Positions 7,438 to 16,622 of a stretch of DNA of 41,951 bases are shown piece by piece (within the stretch, counting starts at the first letter, position 1; each line of letters opens with the position of its first letter). The notes under the pieces were generated by a model, which saw only the letters and a program-made list of their open reading frames with translations, had not been told where the DNA came from and searched no databases. Source of the DNA: CAYVTV01 sp964526475 (lineage in GTDB: Bacteria > Bacteroidota > Bacteroidia > Bacteroidales > GCA-2748055); the NCBI GenBank assembly GCA_964526475.1, contig CAZGKF010000030.1, positions 1 through 41,951 of the forward strand, read 5' to 3'. A program made the position numbers and the translations under genes.

Positions 7438-8514
7438 TCATTTTAATGCATCTCTGATCTTTATCATCTGCTCCATGCCAAAATCCTTTATAAGCCCTGT
7501 TTTAGGGTCGAATGGCCAATCGAGGGTACAAACCCCTCCTTGTTTGTTGCACGTCCTGATCCAGTCAATCAATTCCTTATCACTGAACTGATTGGCATCT
7601 CCCAGCCCGTGATACACATTTCCGCAATATATCTTACCATGCCACAAAATGCCATCTTTTGGAGGCCAGTTTTCAGGAGTGAGTTGAGACAGATCCTGTT
7701 TGCTCCATGTATCTCCCCCTGTATAATCATCAATCCCAACCCTCACAGGGCTATAATTATTTTTACCATGACTGAAAGCTATTACCGCCTTAGGATTAGC
7801 TTTCCTGATAATAGAATTGATGGTCCAGAAATCGTGTGGTTTATCAGCATAAGAGTTGTCACGCATCACATCAAACCACCAACCGTCAATTTTGTCTTTA
7901 TATCTTTCAGCATATTCCCGGAATACTTCTATTCTCCGTTTACGTGTTTCTTCCGGGGGAGGAGATTTTTCACCAAGTTCTCCACGAACTGCAGGATTGT
8001 CTTTAAAACCTGCCACTACCCTTGGATCTTTCATATAACCATTAAACCCTGCGTAATAACAGATAAATTTGATTCCTCTCTGATGCAAGGCGTCAGCAAG
8101 TTCCATTATTAGATCCCTGTGTGAGCATTTTTCACCCGGGGCATATCCTGCATATTTATTAAGTGTTTTGTTAGGAGCGCAAGACCATGCAAAGAATGCA
8201 TCGTCCAGGCAAAAATTTACCCATCCGACCCCTACTTCAACCATTTGATCGGCAAATCCGTCGACATCAAATCCGTTAACAAATTTGTTCCACTCATCAG
8301 CATTCATTTGTGAAAGTTCCGGATATATCGGATCTGACTTATAGGAATAGCCCTGAAGAATCCGGTATTGATAATGCATAAAGATACCGTATTTACCCTC
8401 TACCATCCAGCTTGTGTCGCCAGGATCAGTAAATGATGCCGATTGTTCCGAAAGTATAGCAATCAATAAAATAGCTATGCATTTCATTTTCATCAAATAA
8501 TTTTTTAACGTCAT
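7438..8514 (-). CDS. Secreted GH29-like (alpha-L-fucosidase-related) glycosidase
   Basis: This 358-residue protein starts with a signal peptide (about residues 1-27, hydrophobic core CIAILLIAILSE). The mature part begins SWMVEGKYGIFMHYQY, the usual opening of GH29/alpha-L-fucosidase-like TIM barrels (W...KfGiFiHwg). CSHRDLIMELADALHQRGIK and KFICYYAGF follow, and DGWWFDVM at 211-217 sits where the catalytic aspartate of GH29 is found (D215). The protein lacks a C-terminal beta-sandwich, so it is a catalytic domain only. It is probably periplasmic or exported. It is the only carbohydrate-active enzyme recognised in the window. Substrate could differ from fucose because this branch is divergent from characterised fucosidases. 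Confidence 0.7.
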   Translation of the reverse strand: MTLKNYLMKMKCIAILLIAILSEQSASFTDPGDTSWMVEGKYGIFMHYQYRILQGYSYKSDPIYPELSQMNADEWNKFVNGFDVDGFADQMVEVGVGWVNFCLDDAFFAWSCAPNKTLNKYAGYAPGEKCSHRDLIMELADALHQRGIKFICYYAGFNGYMKDPRVVAGFKDNPAVRGELGEKSPPPEETRKRRIEVFREYAERYKDKIDGWWFDVMRDNSYADKPHDFWTINSIIRKANPKAVIAFSHGKNNYSPVRVGIDDYTGGDTWSKQDLSQLTPENWPPKDGILWHGKIYCGNVYHGLGDANQFSDKELIDWIRTCNKQGGVCTLDWPFDPKTGLIKDFGMEQMIKIRDALK

Positions 8515-8630
8515 AATTTCATTTTTTTAATTTTATTCGTATTTAAAATAGCTTACAAATTCATATTAAACACATCACAAAAATTCTCCTGGATTTGCCG
8601 AGAAGGTCAGCAAACCAATTTATAAAAGAA

Positions 8631-8849
8631 TTAATCTACCTGTAACAGCTCCTGATAATGTCCGTGCAACTGTTTAAAGGTTTCAACCTGTTTGACTAAG
8701 GCCCCTGTCTCATAACAGGTATCACAGCTAAAGATGTTTATCCTGGCAAAACCATCATCCATGCATACCCTAAGCACTGTGCGGAGAGGCACTCCCGGAC
8801 GCCCAAATCCCTTATGGTTGAATTTTTGGCCAAAAATATTTTTTGTCAA
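8631..8849 (-). pseudogene. Transposase fragment (IS5/IS1182-like)
   Basis: These 72 codons read like an internal piece of an IS transposase: FNHKGFGRPGVPLRTVLRVC, then FARINIFSCDTCYETGALVK, then FKQLHGHYQELLQVD and a stop. The LKxxxGHYPExxxxD pattern is typical of IS5/IS1182-type transposases just before a conserved catalytic segment, which is missing here. No terminal inverted repeats were found around it. A perfect 16-bp palindrome (ATTTTTGGCCAAAAAT) lies at its start. It is a dead scrap, but related intact copies elsewhere could mobilise the MITE-like elements of this window. Confidence 0.5.
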
Positions 8850-9275
8850 AAATAACCAAATTTATATCTTAAAAAAATAATATTTACAAGCAAAGTTATA
8901 CAGTGCAAATACCTCAAATTGTTGAAATAAGTGCATTATAAAATTTTACTCTCTCTCCACAATGCCACATTTTAAAATAACTTTTCGCTACTGCCTGAAA
9001 ATTATATCCACCGAAACATAAAATCGATAAACACAGCATATTTGTTAACATTGAGGAACTGTAACTGTTTTTATCACTTGAATTTTAAGATTTCTTTCAA
9101 TTTTTTTACGAATTAAACCCCCATGCACTGCCTTACACAGCAAGGACATGAAGCGAACCGCCAACAGGCGGTGAGCCCGGGACCAGCGAAAGTAAAAAGC
9201 ATGTGGGTCTGACTTCGCCGAGCCCTTCGGGGTTCATTCGAACACATTAATTAACAATGATATGTTAATATAAAA
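8850..9275. other. Intergenic region between transposase scrap and susD-1, with a GC-rich block
   Basis: The left part (8850-9118) is A/T-rich with nothing recognisable. From about 9119 to 9245 the composition switches to GC-rich. The block contains small hairpins (CGCCAACAGGCG, CCCTTCGGGG) and both strands have partly open frames, which suggests a dispersed structured repeat. A weak hairpin ATTAAC...GTTAAT (9251-9270) directly follows the susD stop on the minus strand and could end that transcript. Confidence 0.45.
9119..9245. repeat. GC-rich structured repeat-like block
   Basis: About 125 bp of GC-rich sequence stands out from AT-rich surroundings. It includes the self-complementary segments CCGCCAACAGGCGG and GAGCCCTTCGGGGTTC. 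It resembles the dispersed intergenic repeats that produce spurious short ORFs in Bacteroidota genomes. No second copy exists in this window, so the repeat status is inference. Confidence 0.35.
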
Positions 9276-11036
9276 CTACCAGCCTGGATTTTGGTCCAAT
9301 ACGGGATTCAGTGTAATTTCATTGGTTGGAATGCATTCCAGGTAATCTCTGTTAACATTAAACTGGTAACCGTTAGGTAGCATATTTTCAAACGGATCTA
9401 AAAATCCATTGGAATCCATACCCAGAGTTAGAGGTGGTTCATCCGGATAATCAGATTGCAGGAAGGGGAAGCCCTTTGGTCGCTTATTCAGAAATAAATT
9501 ATGCGCCCTCCAGCGACGCCAGTCATAATATCTAATTCCTTCTAATGCAAGTTCCACCGCTCTTTCACGTCTAATTTCATAAAGTTCGTCACTTAGGGGA
9601 TACCCAAAATCTGCATAGGATGACCTATTAGGATCCGATATTACGGCAAAATCCGGCATACCGGCACGGCTGCGCAAAAGGTCAATGGATATGCTATAAT
9701 CAATTGGTTGCCCCAGTTCTGCTTTTGCTTCAGCATAATTGAGCAATGCCTCAGCATATCTCAATATAGGAACTCCGGTTTCTTTTGTATTATTCCAACC
9801 TACACTTCCATCAAGAACGGAAACATCCAATCCTTTACGACAGTGATATCCAGTGATATCAAGTCTTGTGCCACTTACGTAAAAAAGTGGTTTATCCCAA
9901 TATCCGATACTTCCCACTGTCCACATTATTGCCCCTGGTGTATTAATTATTTGTGCTAACCGAGGGTCACATTCGGAACCAATCTTTGATAGAAACTTAA
10001 CACCTTTCACTGTATCAGCAACATTGATATAATCATAAAATGTACCGTCCTTTTTCAAATAGTTACTGATCAATTGTTGTGTAATACATATTTCATCATG
10101 CGCTAACATGCTTACTGGCAAATTATGTGTTAAATCAAGCTCTGCATCATACTTTCTCCAGAGGATGATCTCTTTATTGGATTTTAGATCATTACGATTA
10201 AAATTTGAGCCCCAGTCATTATCCGGATCACCTGTATTGTATATTTCCACATCGTATTTATCCGGAATCATCAATTCAGCTGACGCATCCACTGCTGCCT
10301 GAAGATAATTATTATAATTGACCCCCGAGGTCCCAAATGGTGTTCCGACATGATATTTCTGCCATGTGCCTTCAAAGAGTGCCACTCTCGATTTGAATAT
10401 CAATGCTGCTTCCTTACTCAGCCGGTTGTTTCCCCCTTTTACATCATTCAAATCATTCAAATTTTCAACAGCCATGTCCAGATGCCATAAAATAGAATCC
10501 ATAACCATTGTCCTGGAATCTCTGGGATTGTATAGTTCCTCTGAATCCATTTGCAAGGAGTTGGTGTACCATGGTACATCTCCATACATCTTCAAAAGAT
10601 CATAATAAAACCATGCTTTGAAAAAATGAGCTTCGCCAATATATTGTTTAATATTTGTTAATATTTCATTATTAAGAGCCTTCTGATAGTTCTCGAAAAA
10701 AATATTAACGGAGCGGATATATTGCCATTGCCGTCCCCAATAGGAAGATGTGGTTACGATAGTACGGGACCCATCCAATTGCTCCTCGGGCGTGTACAGA
10801 ATTAGATGGTCGGAACCCCGATATGCTTCATCCCCAATATACAGGGAATGATTGCTTGTAAAATTAAAAAGTCGCGGGTAAAACTGTAACATATAGTTTT
10901 CGAGATCTGTACGTGTATTCCAGTACTGGTCAGTGGATATTTCATCAACCGGCGGTTTATCCAGGAATTCCTCACAGGAAGTAAATAAAATAAACATTAA
11001 AACTGAATAATATAGTATCTTTTTCATGATATTCAT
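9276..11036 (-). CDS. SusD/RagB outer-membrane lipoprotein, module 1
   Basis: This 586-residue SusD-family protein binds substrate on the cell surface and caps its SusC partner. A lipoprotein signal ends in LFTSC (Cys21), followed by EEFLDKPPVDEISTDQYW, the standard SusD N-terminus. TPR-like helices follow, with AEALLNYAEAKAELG, RRERAVELALEGIRYYDWRR near 500 and NPVLDQNPGW at the end. It starts 4 bp after its susC stop, so the pair is co-transcribed. It is clearly more distant from the module 2 and 3 SusD proteins than those are from each other, so it probably binds a different ligand. An in-frame ATG three codons in is an equally good start. Confidence 0.95.
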   Translation of the reverse strand: MNIMKKILYYSVLMFILFTSCEEFLDKPPVDEISTDQYWNTRTDLENYMLQFYPRLFNFTSNHSLYIGDEAYRGSDHLILYTPEEQLDGSRTIVTTSSYWGRQWQYIRSVNIFFENYQKALNNEILTNIKQYIGEAHFFKAWFYYDLLKMYGDVPWYTNSLQMDSEELYNPRDSRTMVMDSILWHLDMAVENLNDLNDVKGGNNRLSKEAALIFKSRVALFEGTWQKYHVGTPFGTSGVNYNNYLQAAVDASAELMIPDKYDVEIYNTGDPDNDWGSNFNRNDLKSNKEIILWRKYDAELDLTHNLPVSMLAHDEICITQQLISNYLKKDGTFYDYINVADTVKGVKFLSKIGSECDPRLAQIINTPGAIMWTVGSIGYWDKPLFYVSGTRLDITGYHCRKGLDVSVLDGSVGWNNTKETGVPILRYAEALLNYAEAKAELGQPIDYSISIDLLRSRAGMPDFAVISDPNRSSYADFGYPLSDELYEIRRERAVELALEGIRYYDWRRWRAHNLFLNKRPKGFPFLQSDYPDEPPLTLGMDSNGFLDPFENMLPNGYQFNVNRDYLECIPTNEITLNPVLDQNPGW

Positions 11037-11040
11037 ATTT

Positions 11041-14000
11041 TTAGAATTTTACATTTAAACCGATAGTATAAACTGCCTGTGCAGGCATTGAATAACCACT
11101 CTCAAGACCAATGTTGGCAGTTTCCGGATCGAAATGATCCATTAAAGGCGTTATCGTCCATAAATTTTCCCCTGTCAAATATACATATAAACCTTCAAGC
11201 CTTAATTTATCCAACCAGCTTGTCGGTACCGTGTAACCGAGTGTTACATTTTTTAAACGGGCATAGCGGCTCTTTTGCAAATAGCGGGTTTGTGTCTGCT
11301 GATTTTTATTATTCATGCTTTTATTATTATATGGACGCGGATAAAATGCGTCCAGGTTAATACCAAGCCCTTTGTACTCGTCAGCTTCCGCATCGCGGTA
11401 ATAATCCAAGTGTACCGGGAGTAGTGTACTCCACCAAGTTTGCTGGAAACCCCATTGCATATTTCCCGTCAGCATCTCCTCACGCTTCAAAGTCCCATTC
11501 CATACAGTTGAAAGGTCAAATCCTTTCCATTGCGCCTGCAACTTCAGCCCCCATTGATAACGAGGTGTCCTATTCCCAATCACCTTCCGGTCACCTGGAT
11601 TATAAACAGTATTATCTCCTCTTGTTATCAACCCGTCGCCATCCAAGTCGGTGTATTCAATATCTCCCGTATTATATTGCCTACCGGAAATAGCTTGCTG
11701 TATGTTATTCGCGTTGATCTCGTCAGCGCGTTCCTGAGTATTGATGAGACCTTTTGTTACATAACCCCAAATTTCTCCTAATTCCATACCGGCATAAGGT
11801 TTCGTTAAAATACCTGTAGGATTATTGTATTTAGTAATCTTGGTGACATTATCAAACATAAACCCAGTAACCGAATATATAAAATCGTTTCCTATCCTAT
11901 CTTTCCAACCCGAAGATAACTCCCAACCCTTGGTGACGGTTTCCATATTGTTTGAGTTGGGCAGATTATTTACTCCAATTACAGAAGGTAATGCATCAGA
12001 AGGGCCTAACTGGTCGTACGTGCGACGTTTGTAAATATCGCCACTAAATGATAATCTGTTCTTAAATGTGGCTAGATCAATCCCGAAATTACTAATAAGA
12101 CACGTTTCCCAAGTGAGGTCCGGATTAATCAGGTTTGGTGCTGTTACATAGGAAGGCCGTTCACCATTGATTATCCAGGACAAGTTAGTGTTCACATCCA
12201 TTAATGCCAGATCCTGATAAGCCGCTACACGTTGGTTTCCAAGTTCACCAATGGATCCACGGAGCTTTAACAAATTGACACTTGAACGGGCTTCTTCCCA
12301 AAAATTTTCGTTAGAAATAATCCAGGCCGCCGAAGCGGAAGGAAAGAATCCCCATTTTTTGCCCGAGGCAAACTTATACGTGCCGTCATACCTTCCGTTG
12401 AACTCAAGTAAATATTTCTCGTCGAAATTATAGTTAAACCTCATAAAAATCCCTTGAGTTGCATATAATTTTGTGTTCCCTTTAGTGTCTACAACTCCTG
12501 TAGCGAGGTCTAGTGAAGGCAGGTCTTGTGATATCAAATTCCTTCTGCTGGAATATAAATATTTATTATTCGACTCCTCCATCTGGTAGCCGGCGAGCAC
12601 AGAGATGTAGTGTTTTTCTTTTACATCAAAGTTGTAAGTTGAGTAAACATTTAGCGTATTATAAAAATATAGACGCTGGGAGTTGGCTACCCAGTTAGGA
12701 TATGTACCGCCAATTGGTACAAGTGACCCGTCAACTTTGTCTTCATACACCGTAAAGTTGTTTGAATTAAATCCTGTATGCATTATATTTATTGAATAAT
12801 CTGCATCAATAGTCCAACCTTTTAACGGGTTGATCGAGGTTGCCCACTTTTGATTGAATGCATTTTCCTTGTCCGTATCGACTCCACCAAAAGCATTTAA
12901 AGGGATCCATGATATCCTTGAGTACACTCCGTTGGGAGAAATCTTATACTGGCTGGGATAGTCACGTGCTATCCACCAGAATAACCCTAGATAACCGGTA
13001 TTAGAACTCGATTTCCCACCTACCTGTGAACTTGGAGTTCTCCTTGTTCTATTAAAATAACGAGTTATAGATGAAAATTTTAACCATTTTTTAGCATTCA
13101 GGTCAATCCTGGCCATCGTGTTGTACCTGCGGAAATTATCTGTCCCATAATTCAGAACGCCTTCATCATTCACATGGCCTGCATTAAAATAATAGGATAT
13201 CTTCTCATTACCTCCGCTCAAAGTAAGGTTCTCCTGATTCCTACTTCCATTACCGTACCAGACATCGAACCAGTCATAGTTAGCGTTACTTTCGAAATTA
13301 TTAGCCCATGTTTGTGGATTTGACTTACTCGGCACAGTTTCAGGGAGAGTTGGATCGGCCTGGTATGCCAGGATCCGGTCAATAGTCTCATTCGTGTACA
13401 TCGGAGAAGTCCCGGTATTCACACTGGCCTCGTTGTATGCCAAAGCGGTGGTGTATGAATCTGCCATGTGGGGAAGACGAATCAGGTGCATATAGGACGC
13501 GTTGGTTGAAAATTCAACATGCATTTTATCGTCTTTAGCCCCTGATTTCGTGGTGATCAATACAACACCATAAGTAGCTTGTGCTCCATAAATAGCCGCT
13601 GAGGCAGCATCTTTCAGTATAGAAATCGACTCAATAACATTCGGATTTAGCAAATTGATTGATCCTGGCACTCCATCTATCAGCACCAAAGGGCTTCCCT
13701 GACCTCTTATTTGTATATTAAGCTCCGCACCTGGTTCAAAACCGAATTGTCCTGGAGTAAAAGATACACCGGGAGCATTCCCCTGTAAGGACTGGCTTAA
13801 TGTAGTTGTAGCCCTATGTTCCAGTTGCTCTCCGTTTACAACTTCCACAGCACCGGTCAGGTTGATCTTTTTCTGAGTACCATATCCTATAGCAATCACT
13901 TCCTCTAATCCAATGGCATCCACTTCCATTCTTACATCAATATTAGTCTGTATTCCTACTTCAATCTCCTGTGTACTCATCCCCACAAAGGAAAACACCA

Positions 14001-14523
14001 ATACACCATCCTCCGGAACATTTGCCAGAGAGAAATTTCCCTGTACATCAGTAATTGTACCAAGGGTAGTTCCTTTGACCATCACCGTGACTCCAATTAA
14101 AGGATCTCCGTTATTATCGGTCACAGTTCCTGTAACAGGCTGGGGTTGCTGTGCACCTAAGGCCTTTGGAAATAAGAGAATATGCCGGTCATCAATGACA
14201 TAACCCACACCAGTCTCGCTAAAAAGACTCTGAAGTGTTTCTTCAATGCTCTTCTCCCGTAACCGGACCGTTATCATTCGTTCCATGTCGATGTACTTAG
14301 AGCTGTAGGCAAAACGGAATTCAGACTGCCTCTCAATCTCATCCAATACATCCATTACTTTTACATTGCGCATTTCAATGGTCAACTTTGCCGACTGGCT
14401 GTAAAGACCTGCTGAAACCTGCAAAAAACCAATCATTAATAATAAAAAGGTTAGTTTCATGATCAATAAAGGTTTTTTTGAAATAAAGGGCATTCGTGCC
14501 CTCTTAATTCGGGTTTTTTTCAT
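11041..14523 (-). CDS. SusC/RagA TonB-dependent receptor with STN domain, module 1
   Basis: This 1160-residue outer-membrane importer has a long signal region (hydrophobic 23-38). An STN secretin/TonB N-domain (about 45-118) receives the periplasmic FecR. A carboxypeptidase-regulatory-like domain follows (about 128-200: GTVTDNNGDPLIGVTVMVKG), then the plug (EEVIAIGYGTQKK...LVLIDGVPG...ISILKDAASAAIYG) and a ~22-strand barrel. The STN domain marks it as a transducer as well as a transporter. The regulatory-like domain is almost identical in DNA to those of modules 2 and 3 although the barrel is very different, evidence of recombination. ATG-AAA-AAA-ACC start matches the other two receptors. Confidence 0.96.
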   Translation of the reverse strand: MKKTRIKRARMPFISKKPLLIMKLTFLLLMIGFLQVSAGLYSQSAKLTIEMRNVKVMDVLDEIERQSEFRFAYSSKYIDMERMITVRLREKSIEETLQSLFSETGVGYVIDDRHILLFPKALGAQQPQPVTGTVTDNNGDPLIGVTVMVKGTTLGTITDVQGNFSLANVPEDGVLVFSFVGMSTQEIEVGIQTNIDVRMEVDAIGLEEVIAIGYGTQKKINLTGAVEVVNGEQLEHRATTTLSQSLQGNAPGVSFTPGQFGFEPGAELNIQIRGQGSPLVLIDGVPGSINLLNPNVIESISILKDAASAAIYGAQATYGVVLITTKSGAKDDKMHVEFSTNASYMHLIRLPHMADSYTTALAYNEASVNTGTSPMYTNETIDRILAYQADPTLPETVPSKSNPQTWANNFESNANYDWFDVWYGNGSRNQENLTLSGGNEKISYYFNAGHVNDEGVLNYGTDNFRRYNTMARIDLNAKKWLKFSSITRYFNRTRRTPSSQVGGKSSSNTGYLGLFWWIARDYPSQYKISPNGVYSRISWIPLNAFGGVDTDKENAFNQKWATSINPLKGWTIDADYSINIMHTGFNSNNFTVYEDKVDGSLVPIGGTYPNWVANSQRLYFYNTLNVYSTYNFDVKEKHYISVLAGYQMEESNNKYLYSSRRNLISQDLPSLDLATGVVDTKGNTKLYATQGIFMRFNYNFDEKYLLEFNGRYDGTYKFASGKKWGFFPSASAAWIISNENFWEEARSSVNLLKLRGSIGELGNQRVAAYQDLALMDVNTNLSWIINGERPSYVTAPNLINPDLTWETCLISNFGIDLATFKNRLSFSGDIYKRRTYDQLGPSDALPSVIGVNNLPNSNNMETVTKGWELSSGWKDRIGNDFIYSVTGFMFDNVTKITKYNNPTGILTKPYAGMELGEIWGYVTKGLINTQERADEINANNIQQAISGRQYNTGDIEYTDLDGDGLITRGDNTVYNPGDRKVIGNRTPRYQWGLKLQAQWKGFDLSTVWNGTLKREEMLTGNMQWGFQQTWWSTLLPVHLDYYRDAEADEYKGLGINLDAFYPRPYNNKSMNNKNQQTQTRYLQKSRYARLKNVTLGYTVPTSWLDKLRLEGLYVYLTGENLWTITPLMDHFDPETANIGLESGYSMPAQAVYTIGLNVKF

Positions 14524-14530
14524 AGTTTTA
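14523..14530 (+). promoter_or_regulatory. Promoter-like -7 box for predicted antisense RNA, module 1
   Basis: Plus-strand TAGTTTTA begins in the susC start codon and matches the Bacteroidota -7 consensus TAnnTTTG with one mismatch. Equivalent boxes occupy the same place in modules 2 and 3. The area is A/T-rich, so this alone is weak evidence. Confidence 0.3.
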
Positions 14531-14536
14531 CTGAGT

Positions 14537-14609
14537 TTTAGAATTAAACAATACTTATCATTTGCCGATGATGAGTTGTGCCGGTAGTGTTAGAGCACTA
14601 CCGGCTTTT
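14537..14609 (+). ncRNA. Predicted antisense RNA to the susC-1 leader
   Basis: The plus strand of the fecR-susC gap ends in a perfect 10-bp hairpin, GCCGGTAGTG-TTAGAG-CACTACCGGC (14580-14605), followed by TTTT. This is the form of an intrinsic terminator pointing opposite to the operon. With the box at the susC start codon it would yield an RNA of about 70-75 nt complementary to the susC 5' leader. PUL-linked antisense RNAs of this arrangement (DonS in Bacteroides fragilis) repress their susC. The hairpin sequence differs from modules 2 and 3 while its place and shape are kept. Existence of the RNA is inference. Confidence 0.4.
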
Positions 14610-14614
14610 AAAAA

Positions 14615-15616
14615 TCAATCGACATTTCTTAATTTATTTTTATCCAGTTGAAAACGGATGACATTATCCTGCTGAATGGCCTTTACCGGGGTGATCTTCC
14701 CCATCAGCCGGATAACATCATCCAGTGATTCATTTTTAATAGTAAAGGTATAGCGAAAATCTTTCACCTTTTCTTCACATGTAAACTTTTGATTGTAACG
14801 CAATTCCAGTCGTTTTATAACCTCAATGAATGGCTGGTCATAAATATGGATAATGCCATCTTTCCAGGAAGTATATTTTGCCGTATTAACATCTGTTACA
14901 ATAATTTCTCCGTCTGATGTATTGTATCTGGCCATTTCCCCGGGTTTTAAGACATAATGAAAACTTGTTATATTTTGATGCCTGAGCTCTACAGATCCAT
15001 CTGCAAGTAAAATATTTATACATTCAGAACCGGGATAGGCGGATACATTAAACTGTGTGCCTACTGCCTGTACCTTGATTTTATTGCATGTAACAATAAA
15101 AGGAAGCTCTGTATTCTTTGCAACCATAAAGTAAGCTTCACCGATAAGCAATATTTCCCTGTTCCCTGAAGCAAACTGGTTATTATATATTACTTCCGAG
15201 CCTGAATTCAGCCAAAGTCTGGAACCATCAGGCAGTTCAATTTTTGATATCTGACCTTTGTCGGCAAGAACTCTGGTATTAAGATGTGTAGTTCGTTTTG
15301 ACCTGTTATTGATAATATAAGTAAGACTGCCAATAGTAAATATCAAAAGGAAAATTGCAGCATATCTGAATATTAATTGCATTTCCCCGGATATCTGCCA
15401 TGCCTGAAAGCTCTTTTGCCATAATTTTCCCTGGAGATTATTCCAGCTTTCCTCTCCCCCTCCGGGAAAGTTGATCGCATCAACATTATCTCTCCATTCA
15501 GACTTGGCCTTGTTAAACACTTGCCGGTTCTTCTTCTCCCGCAACCATTCAAGCAAACTCCTTTGCTCCTCTTCTGTAGCAATACCTTCCAGGTATTTTT
15601 TAATGATTGTTTCCAT
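14615..15616 (-). CDS. FecR-family anti-sigma factor, module 1
   Basis: This 333-residue inner-membrane protein has a cytoplasmic sigma-binding N-terminus (EGIATEEEQRSLLEWLREKK), one membrane segment (about 82-103), the periplasmic FecR domain (LPDGSRLWLNSGSEVIYNNQ, then LIGEAYFMVAKNTELPFIV and VQAVGTQFNVSAYPGSE) and a C-terminal DUF4974 (FIEVIKRLELRYNQKF). By family knowledge it holds its sigma factor inactive until the STN domain of the occupied SusC signals. It lies between sigma-1 and susC-1, 412 bp from the sigma gene, a gap wide enough for its own promoter. Confidence 0.94.
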   Translation of the reverse strand: METIIKKYLEGIATEEEQRSLLEWLREKKNRQVFNKAKSEWRDNVDAINFPGGGEESWNNLQGKLWQKSFQAWQISGEMQLIFRYAAIFLLIFTIGSLTYIINNRSKRTTHLNTRVLADKGQISKIELPDGSRLWLNSGSEVIYNNQFASGNREILLIGEAYFMVAKNTELPFIVTCNKIKVQAVGTQFNVSAYPGSECINILLADGSVELRHQNITSFHYVLKPGEMARYNTSDGEIIVTDVNTAKYTSWKDGIIHIYDQPFIEVIKRLELRYNQKFTCEEKVKDFRYTFTIKNESLDDVIRLMGKITPVKAIQQDNVIRFQLDKNKLRNVD

Positions 15617-16028
15617 AAAATATTCTCTAATAGTAATACAATTATTTATATAAAACCCTACCTTCTAAAGTCAGGAAAATTTTTCATTCAAATAGAAATT
15701 TACGGGAAAATTTAAGTATCGCATTGTAAATATTGATAATATGTAAAAAAGAGTTAAGCCAAGGATTCGGAATAAAGTATTAAGGAATTAAGTAATATTC
15801 AAAGAAGAATACTTAAAGCAAAGAATAATGAGTATTTAAAAGTAAAATTGTTATTTTGATAAAGATTGTGACATAGGGTATTTTTAATCTGCCCTTAGGG
15901 CGAAACTACATCAATGATTTTAGCCTCACTGAAAATAATAAAAATAAATCAGTAAAATCATTGATTTAATGGGATATGTCAATGAAGTATACGATAATCA
16001 GGTATTATATCAAAAGTCATTGCTGCAA
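15617..16028. other. 412-bp gap between fecR-1 and sigma-1 with a 13-bp inverted repeat
   Basis: No gene is visible. Perfect inverted arms ATCAATGATTTTA (15910-15922) and TAAAATCATTGAT (15953-15965) are separated by 30 bp, and a small palindrome TGCCCTTAGGGC lies just to the left. They are in the leader between sigma-1 and fecR-1 and could end or regulate the sigma transcript. The rest is A/T-rich without motifs. Confidence 0.45.
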
Positions 16029-16622
16029 TCAGTCAATCAACAAAGAAATTAGTATAACCAACTCCGGAAATCTTTTTATCAGTTTCTCACGAATGTGCTG
16101 CTTGGCTTTTGCGATGTGTTTTTCCACCATTTTCAAACTGATAGACAGTTCATCTGCTAATTCCTGTTGTTTTTTGCCTTCAATTTTACATTTAATAAAG
16201 ACTTTCTTCCTTTTATCAGGAAGCTCGTCTATAGTTTGCTGAAACGATTGTATCAACAATTCCTCCAGGCTTTTATCCTCTCTCAGGCTAAAATCTAAAT
16301 TGTATAAGTATTGAAGTTCGGCAACCTTTATATTTTCGAGGTTTATCTTTCCTTCCTCCAGATTTTTTTGCTTCAGGTAATTTAAGCAGCGGTTCCTGAC
16401 AATAACAAATATGAAACTCTCCACAGATTTTTCGATATTAATCGTTTTACGTTTTTCCCAAAGGGTGATAAAACTTTCCTGGATAATATCTTCAGCTTGT
16501 TCCTTATCGGCAATAAAGAGCTTGCAATATCTTTTTAAACGAGGATAAAGCAGGCGAAAAAAAATCCGGAAAGCATCCGGTTCGCCATTTTTGAGGGCAA
16601 TCCTGGTTTTTTGGTCGAACAT
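16029..16622 (-). CDS. FecI-like ECF sigma-70 factor, module 1
   Basis: This protein of about 197 residues carries sigma region 2 (YPRLKRYCKLFIADKEQAED, then IIQESFITLWEKRKTI) and region 4 (LPDKRKKVFIKCKIEGKKQQ, then ELADELSISLKMVEKHIAKA). I chose the ATG at 16622; an upstream TTG in frame would add only three residues. TATTTTTG, an exact match to the TAnnTTTG -7 box, lies only six bases before this ATG, so if used the message would be nearly leaderless. It should direct polymerase to the module 1 receptor genes when released by FecR-1. A DUF4143 ATPase is transcribed divergently from the other side. Confidence 0.92.
   Translation of the reverse strand: MFDQKTRIALKNGEPDAFRIFFRLLYPRLKRYCKLFIADKEQAEDIIQESFITLWEKRKTINIEKSVESFIFVIVRNRCLNYLKQKNLEEGKINLENIKVAELQYLYNLDFSLREDKSLEELLIQSFQQTIDELPDKRKKVFIKCKIEGKKQQELADELSISLKMVEKHIAKAKQHIREKLIKRFPELVILISLLID

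Noticed and set aside
7540..8112. 190-codon plus-strand ORF opposite the GH29-like gene
   Set aside because: Composition and lack of recognisable motifs fit a shadow frame; the minus-strand frame has signal peptide and family motifs.
9119..9245. GC-rich block as rRNA or tRNA fragment
   Set aside because: I could not match it to any conserved rRNA core or fold a cloverleaf; repeat-like status is the safer reading.
14580..14609. fecR-susC hairpins as terminators of the operon (minus strand)
   Set aside because: The T-runs follow the stems on the plus strand; on the minus strand the hairpins are followed by mixed sequence, so they point the other way.
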